Source: Pseudomonas persica
Lineage (GTDB): Bacteria; Pseudomonadota; Gammaproteobacteria; Pseudomonadales; Pseudomonadaceae
Length of the DNA: 64,000 nucleotides
Assembly (NCBI RefSeq): GCF_900291015.1
Contig: NZ_OLKL01000022.1
Coordinates: forward strand, 62,001 to 126,000
Reading direction: 5' to 3'
Shown: positions 60,501-64,000 of the stretch, in pieces
Position numbering within the stretch: position 1 is the first letter of the stretch
How the letters are laid out: the number at the start of each line of letters is the position of its first letter
Made by a program: the position numbers and the translations under genes
Notes under the pieces: model-generated
Seen by the model: the letters and a program-made list of their open reading frames with translations, nothing else
What the model was told of the DNA's origin: nothing
The model's database searches: none

Positions 60501-62037
60501 GAAAAACTGGGAGTGGCAAGGTGCGCTGGTCGGTGAGAAGGATGAGCGCAAGAAATTTCGCAAGGCAATGATGCTGTGCTGGCGGGAGCTGATTCCCTAT
60601 CAAACCAGGGTGCCGCCCGATCATATGGCCACCGCTTGGCAATTCACCGGGCATGAATTGCGCTCACTCCCGGAGTTGGGGCCTCAGTTCAGCTTTCCTC
60701 ATGTGACTGAACTTGCCTTGGGTAGCCTGCTGCTAAAGGCCATGCCAGAGCAATTTTTGCAGTGCTTCCCCAACCTCATCTTTTTGGAGCTGAGCAGTAA
60801 TCGTCTGGCAACTGTGCCGAGCAGTCTGCCTCAGCTTGGCAACTTGCGTGTGCTGGACTTGTCCGATAACAGAATATTGCTGGACGATGCGCAAGCTGCG
60901 GTACTCGGGATCTGCAGCCAGTTGCGTTACCTGAACCTGTCGAACAACGACTTGCATGCAGGGTTCTCCGTCGAGGGCATGCCCCGGCTGATGGAGTTGC
61001 GCGTGCGCAATACCCGGCTGACTTCGCTGCCGGCCGGGCTGTTGAACTGCTCGGACTTGTACCTGCTCGATGCTTCAGGCAACGCGCTCACTGCATTGCC
61101 AGCAGGTTTTCTGGAGGGTGGGTTATGGCAAACCGGGTACGTCGAGTTGTCCGGCAACCCCCTTCCCGCACATCAGGCAGCTGACATTCAAGCCGAGTGG
61201 GGCTTTCCAGAATCGAGTGTGGTGCCTTACAGGCTGCGCTGGCTTGACCGCCTGGAGGGAGAAAGGCGGGAAGATCTGGCAAGCTTGTGGATCGGCATCG
61301 CGCAAACGGATCGCTCAGCCAACTTCCTGGCTTTGTTGGCACAACTCACACGGTCTCGGGACTTCAAACACCCGCGGCACGGTGTACTGCTGGCGCTGCG
61401 GGTACTCGAGCTGATGGAAAGCATGTACAACGCTCCTCAGTTGGCCGAGGAAATATACGCCAATGCGCTGGTCGAGCATTGTGCCGACAACGCCACGGTA
61501 GTGTTTGGCCAGTTAGAAATTCGCAAGTTGGTTTGGGACGCCGAGCATTCTGCCCCGGTCGCGAACCAGGAGGGGGTGCTGGTAAGGCTGGCTCGCCGAC
61601 TGTGGCGGCAGCGCGAGGTTGACCTGATAGCGTTGCGGGAGGCAGAGGCTGTCGGAGCTGGCAATGAATCGCTGGAATGGGCGCTGGCCTATTCGATCCG
61701 CTTGCGGGTCGAGCTGGACTTGCCTGGCAATGCGCAGAGCATGCTTCATGAAGGTATTCCGGAACTGGACGATGCTGCAGTAGCGCGCATGCGTGATCGG
61801 GTCGCGGAGAGCGAGACTGCGGATGCATTGGCCACATGGATGGTTGAGCAACCGTTCTGGCGCCGATTCATGGAGAAACATTACGCCAGGCAACTGGAAG
61901 TGCCGCAGCACCTGAGAAGCCAACTGGAACCGGATGCCGATGAGAATGCTGCTGCAAGGTTGATGAAGGTCATAAGGCAGTGGACCGAGCAGACTGAGCT
62001 GCAACTTGCTACCGAGGCCCTGCAGCGGTGGGTGTGA
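57538..62037 (+). CDS. DUF6543 (dermonecrotic-toxin-like) protein with leucine-rich repeats and NEL-type E3 ubiquitin ligase domain
   Basis: A protein of 1,499 residues from the GTG at 57538 (GAAGG upstream); a TTG at 57514 would add eight. Residues 1-410 are the DUF6543 domain, about 421-450 a hydrophobic segment (LLNVAGLFIPALNAILLAVMVW). Residues 1051-1210 form leucine-rich repeats (FLELSSNRLATVPSSLPQL, LRVLDLSDNRI, LRYLNLSNNDL). The C-terminal 290 residues fit the NEL (IpaH/SspH-type) E3 ligase, with the catalytic cysteine and its Asp in HCADN (Cys1315, Asp1317). Such enzymes ubiquitinate eukaryotic proteins. No secretion genes are nearby; the export route is unknown. Confidence 0.85.
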   Translation: MTLPTPEQPLPVDVLAMEQAYQDSLIVKRLPRWIRQLRIVSPTEQNIPINGLYASQHEALRDALKDSLACRQWLKGELARIEGIGAFARPLLQRAMLEKTGKAHDTSALYFRTWYTYYAPNRGIWWGRHPAKDKDYFEVPLIEAALNNFTEGEGLNEQPKDNCIVDSHSQAVDTLAAPAFARMCRQLDLGGRYQRHLDSILKAPASQDSGWQDMTSTFARLYRSTMVIDACKAKSEGVLTGAELRFILDLCEEGRPRTFHESKVVARQLKVFGCELQQIVVLDVLHEGWMFDFSRRIIVYVPGDPDGPWSIASNLETFIRKALGKRLRKAQYQKFFKRFVRRRDSQLFFSRVARELEDVADSATREMDQHMLDYPLPLFDHLAAARIAHIKDDAALIATPVAELDRQAQEAHRKRLAAEGWTLLNVAGLFIPALNAILLAVMVWDLLGELFHGVEDWREGDTKAAMDHLLSVSKELAVIGVTAVVWREASRAWAALDKWVPARLEDGTQKLWNGDLLPYRSMKPPAGSVVDEAGIYRAQDKCWTIIDGHYYEIAQHPEGGWQLTPRGGHGPSLRHNNAGAWRLWFEQPASWTDAHHMFRRLGERFARLDDHHIDQAMAIHGLDTDNLRALHVYARAPEAELLDTVERLWIDSQVQGLLDGLRVGRGLDDAALLSKARALPGVTEPQGPALAELVWAKRRQLFQQLYLERQAPDDAAVATLRRTFPSLHRLAAGELVSGLSVAGEQYQALLEGTVPFGMVDRARLSALRIRVARACEALFIDTPQTLDLAKAALTLLQSLDIRAARPRWRLYDNDAPRPVLTTDGSGVTYRLVHKAGLFELEDALGIELAGPGELFEIMVGAFDNEDFAALGISQPYALGLRASLARQVSGRSNLIAQVLGKDSQLPWVLAPKRLVDGRIGYPLGGSQGRFTRPSSRPRAFAVRLRDLYPAYSDEQIDAWLARLHTSGRDTENELGMLEQQSRLLEKHLKNWEWQGALVGEKDERKKFRKAMMLCWRELIPYQTRVPPDHMATAWQFTGHELRSLPELGPQFSFPHVTELALGSLLLKAMPEQFLQCFPNLIFLELSSNRLATVPSSLPQLGNLRVLDLSDNRILLDDAQAAVLGICSQLRYLNLSNNDLHAGFSVEGMPRLMELRVRNTRLTSLPAGLLNCSDLYLLDASGNALTALPAGFLEGGLWQTGYVELSGNPLPAHQAADIQAEWGFPESSVVPYRLRWLDRLEGERREDLASLWIGIAQTDRSANFLALLAQLTRSRDFKHPRHGVLLALRVLELMESMYNAPQLAEEIYANALVEHCADNATVVFGQLEIRKLVWDAEHSAPVANQEGVLVRLARRLWRQREVDLIALREAEAVGAGNESLEWALAYSIRLRVELDLPGNAQSMLHEGIPELDDAAVARMRDRVAESETADALATWMVEQPFWRRFMEKHYARQLEVPQHLRSQLEPDADENAAARLMKVIRQWTEQTELQLATEALQRWV

Positions 62038-62232
62038 CAGGCGCATTGGACTATGCTCACGGTACCGGTGAGCGTTGCACTTGAAGTGGGCGTGCAGGGG
62101 CGACTGGTTGTACTGTAATGGCCAGTTACTTTTCGTTGAAACGCTGATGCCCTGGGTGGTTTACGCTCGCCTGTCGGATCTTTCTCCCTGATCTGCAGTC
62201 TTCTGGTTTATCGAGAGAATAAGGAGATACGC

Positions 62233-62787
62233 ATGCTCGTCCGGTCATTGACCCTCGCTGCCTTGCTCGCTGTTACAGCGCCTGTTTTTGCCGCCGACAG
62301 TGATGCGCCCCTGGCCAAGGAGCTGGGCAAGGCCAGGCCATTGGTGGTGATTGCCCCAAGCACCGCCGACCCGACCTTGCGCGGTTTGAACAAGGCACTT
62401 GAAGACCCGGCTACCCAGGCGGCTTTCAAGGAACGTAACCTGGTGCTGTACAGCGTCGCCAACATGATGGGCAAGCGTGAGGACAAGAACCTCGAGCAGC
62501 AGACCACCATGGCCCTGATCCGCGAGTTGAAGCTGGGTGCCAGCAAAGGTACCAAGGTGATCCTGGTGGGCAAGGACGGTGAGCGGCACATGCTCAAGGA
62601 TGACGACAGTGGCGAGGCCATCGACCCGCAGGTGATCATCAAGGCGGTCGATGAGTTGCCCGCCAGCGAAAAAGCCGTAACAGCGCCCGAGCCTGTGGCC
62701 GCGGCGGCACCGGAAACCAAGGCCAAGGACAGCAAGCCCGGCAAGCCTGCCAAGCCCGCCGCGCCACCCAAACCACTGGAAGACTGA
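62233..62787 (+). CDS. Secreted DUF4174 protein
   Basis: A 184-residue protein with signal peptide (LTLAALLAVTAPVFA) and a thioredoxin-like DUF4174 region (RPLVVIAPSTADPTLRGLN, KVILVGKDGERHMLK). The last 45 residues are a low-complexity tail rich in Ala, Pro and Lys (KPGKPAKPAAPPKP). AAGGAG precedes the ATG. Function unknown; it is the last gene before the RiPP precursor. Confidence 0.82.
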   Translation: MLVRSLTLAALLAVTAPVFAADSDAPLAKELGKARPLVVIAPSTADPTLRGLNKALEDPATQAAFKERNLVLYSVANMMGKREDKNLEQQTTMALIRELKLGASKGTKVILVGKDGERHMLKDDDSGEAIDPQVIIKAVDELPASEKAVTAPEPVAAAAPETKAKDSKPGKPAKPAAPPKPLED

Positions 62788-62792
62788 CCCGG

Positions 62793-62826
62793 CACAACGG
62801 CCCCGGCGCACCTTGGGGCCGTTGTG
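62793..62826 (+). terminator. Hairpin after the DUF4174 gene
   Basis: Twelve-base arms CACAACGGCCCC/GGGGCCGTTGTG with a ten-base loop, starting five bases after the stop. There is no T tract. Its arm resembles that of the hairpin behind the RiPP precursor (63461-63499). Confidence 0.6.
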
Positions 62827-62918
62827 TATCCCACTGTATCTGCCCACGCCGCAGACCCATTCCCATACAAAACCGCGCCCCACGCGATACATCCACGACA
62901 TACCGCAACGGCCTAATG

Positions 62919-62944
62919 GCTCCACATTCCAACCACAGTGGAGC
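62919..62944 (+). promoter_or_regulatory. Hairpin covering the ribosome binding site of the RiPP precursor gene
   Basis: GCTCCAC (62919-62925) pairs perfectly with GTGGAGC (62938-62944). The second arm contains the GGAG ribosome binding site seven bases before the precursor ATG. In the folded state the site would be closed, which suggests control of translation. Confidence 0.5.
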
Positions 62945-62950
62945 GACACC

Positions 62951-63442
62951 ATGACTCAAGTACGAAACACCCTCGGCCTGCTCGGCGCAGCCCTGATCGG
63001 CAGCATGGCATTGAGCAGCAGCGCCTTCGCCGTCGAGCCGTTGGCCCAGGGTTACCAGCTGGCGTCGGCCAAGGTGGCCGGCGAGGGCAAATGTGGTGAA
63101 GGCAAATGTGGTGGCAGCGCGAAGGCCACCCAGGGCGAAGGCAAATGCGGTGAGGGCAAATGCGGCGCCAGCGCCAAGGCCGGTGCCGAAGGCAAGTGTG
63201 GCGAGGGCAAGTGTGGTGATGCCTCGTTCGCCAAGACCGACAGCAACCACGACGGCAAGGTCTCGCGCGACGAGTTCCTGGCGGTAGCCAAGGACCGTGC
63301 CGGTGACTTCGACAAGATCGACAGTAACCATGATGGCTTCATCTCCGAACAGGAGGCGGCGGATCACCTCAAGGCGATCTACCAGGCGAATGGCAAGGCC
63401 ATGCCCGAGGGCCTGTTCAGCCACCTGACCGGCAAATCCTGA
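62951..63442 (+). CDS. MNIO-modified RiPP precursor (HvfA/bufferin-like), EGKCG repeats plus EF hands
   Basis: A 163-residue precursor. A signal peptide ([18 protein letters not shown]) is followed by three copies of [10 protein letters not shown] (six cysteines), spaced by short GSAKATQ/ASAKAGA linkers. Two EF-hand calcium loops follow ([13 protein letters not shown] and [13 protein letters not shown]). EGKCG is the motif whose cysteine is converted by MNIO enzymes into an oxazolone/thioamide-type copper ligand in HvfA proteins. The MNIO gene follows 76 bases downstream. The likely role is periplasmic metal (copper) binding. The EF-hand tail is the unusual part. Confidence 0.85.
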   Translation: MTQVRNTLGLLGAALIGSMALSSSAFAVEPLAQGYQLASAKVAGEGKCGEGKCGGSAKATQGEGKCGEGKCGASAKAGAEGKCGEGKCGDASFAKTDSNHDGKVSRDEFLAVAKDRAGDFDKIDSNHDGFISEQEAADHLKAIYQANGKAMPEGLFSHLTGKS

Positions 63443-63460
63443 CCCTCTACCCCATGAACC

Positions 63461-63499
63461 GCACAACGCCCCTCCTGCTGGTCAGGCGGGGCGTTGTGC
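63461..63499 (+). terminator. Hairpin between the RiPP precursor and its MNIO maturase
   Basis: Perfect twelve-base arms GCACAACGCCCC/GGGGCGTTGTGC with a 15-base loop, without a T tract. It could act as a partial terminator or as a 3' stabiliser, making precursor more abundant than enzyme. Confidence 0.6.
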
Positions 63500-63518
63500 C
63501 TGTTGCGGAGACCTGTTC

Positions 63519-64000
63519 ATGCCCCCCACATCTTTGTCCCCTCTGCCTTTACAGGCCGGGCTTGGCCTACGCCGCGGCCTGTTGCCGGAACTGCTGGCCA
63601 TGGAGGCTGGTGCTGTGGACTTTCTCGAATGCGCACCGGAAAACTGGATTGCCGTGGGCGGTGCCTACGGCAAGGGCCTGGCGCAGTTGGCCGAGCGCTT
63701 TGCCATTACCTGCCACGGGCTGTCGTTGTCGCTGGGCGGCAGCGAGCCGCTGGACCGCCATTTCCTTGGCCAGACTCGCCAGTTTCTGGATCGCTACCAG
63801 GTGCGCTTGTACAGCGAGCACCTGAGCTACTGCAGCGATGACGGGCACCTGTACGACCTGATGCCAATTCCGTTCACCGACGAAGCCGTGCGCCATGTGG
63901 CCGCGCGGATTCACCAGGCCCAGGAATACCTGGAGCGACGCATTGCCGTGGAGAACATCAGCTACTACGCCGCGCCGTACCAGGCAATGAGCGAACTCGA
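63519..64000 (+). CDS. MNIO (DUF692) RiPP maturase, truncated by the window end
   Basis: From the ATG at 63519 the frame stays open to the end of the window (160 residues seen of about 280 expected). The DUF692/MNIO family shows in [69 protein letters not shown] and IAVENISYY. The His, Glu and Asn in these segments are ligands of the multinuclear iron site. The enzyme should oxidise cysteines in the EGKCG repeats of the preceding precursor. Partner (DUF2063/HvfC-type) and DoxX-type genes would be expected just outside the window. Confidence 0.9.
   Translation, partial: MPPTSLSPLPLQAGLGLRRGLLPELLAMEAGAVDFLECAPENWIAVGGAYGKGLAQLAERFAITCHGLSLSLGGSEPLDRHFLGQTRQFLDRYQVRLYSEHLSYCSDDGHLYDLMPIPFTDEAVRHVAARIHQAQEYLERRIAVENISYYAAPYQAMSEL

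Noticed and set aside
63085..63219. Short regular repeats resembling a CRISPR array
   Set aside because: The repeats are coding, about 15-30 bases, without unique spacers, and translate into EGKCG units of the precursor.

Overview
The window is a chromosomal segment of a Pseudomonas, most likely of the P. putida group. The evidence is high-GC coding sequence, a complete AcnD/PrpF-type 2-methylcitrate operon, a cti gene for fatty acid cis/trans isomerase beside metH, DUF934 behind cysI, and many paired REP elements (inverted CGGGTTTACCCG-type hairpins next to TCCCACAGG) in gene gaps. No 16S or species marker is present, so the species is not fixed.

Layout. 0.1-3.2 kb (minus): an envelope cluster of retropepsin-like protein, 7TM/inactive transglutaminase protein and RimK-like ATP-grasp ligase. 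3.5-12.0 kb (plus): gntR-prpB-prpC-acnD-prpF-prpD, a full pathway from propionyl-CoA to pyruvate and succinate, followed by convergent acnB. 15-19 kb: DUF1289 protein, queD, and a two-component operon led by two PepSY proteins (BqsPQRS/CarSR-like). 19.4-23.5 kb: HPP/CBS membrane protein, then a LysR gene divergent from prpE, which is thus about 10 kb away from its pathway. 23.6-30.2 kb: zapE, small conserved genes, tRNA-Gln(TTG), an M14 carboxypeptidase, AraC plus MFS, and a DUF1348 gene next to a dkgB-like remnant. 30.6-41 kb: cysI-DUF934, an orphan periplasmic binding protein, metH and cti. 41-44 kb: acyltransferase, nfuA, SCO and PCu(A)C copper proteins.

From about 41 kb rightward I saw no further REP pairs and the content becomes more accessory. 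There is a frame-disrupted MFS exporter in a less GC-rich patch, AraC-azlCD, a LysR-controlled operon with a YqcI/YcgG (GntA/DcsA-like) heme N-oxygenase, LysE exporter and SGNH hydrolase, polB, and two tandem DUF6543 genes. The first DUF6543 gene is an internally deleted and frameshifted relic. The second is an intact protein of about 1,500 residues with leucine-rich repeats and a C-terminal NEL-type E3 ubiquitin ligase domain. At the right edge is a DUF4174 gene and then the start of a RiPP metallophore/bufferin-type locus: a secreted precursor with three [10 protein letters not shown] repeats and two EF hands, followed by a MNIO (DUF692) maturase cut by the window end.

The most interesting parts are the MNIO RiPP locus with hairpins around the precursor gene (one masking its ribosome binding site), the NEL ligase with its collapsed paralogue, the GntA-like operon, and the MFS frame break lying exactly on a U UUU UUC slippery heptamer.
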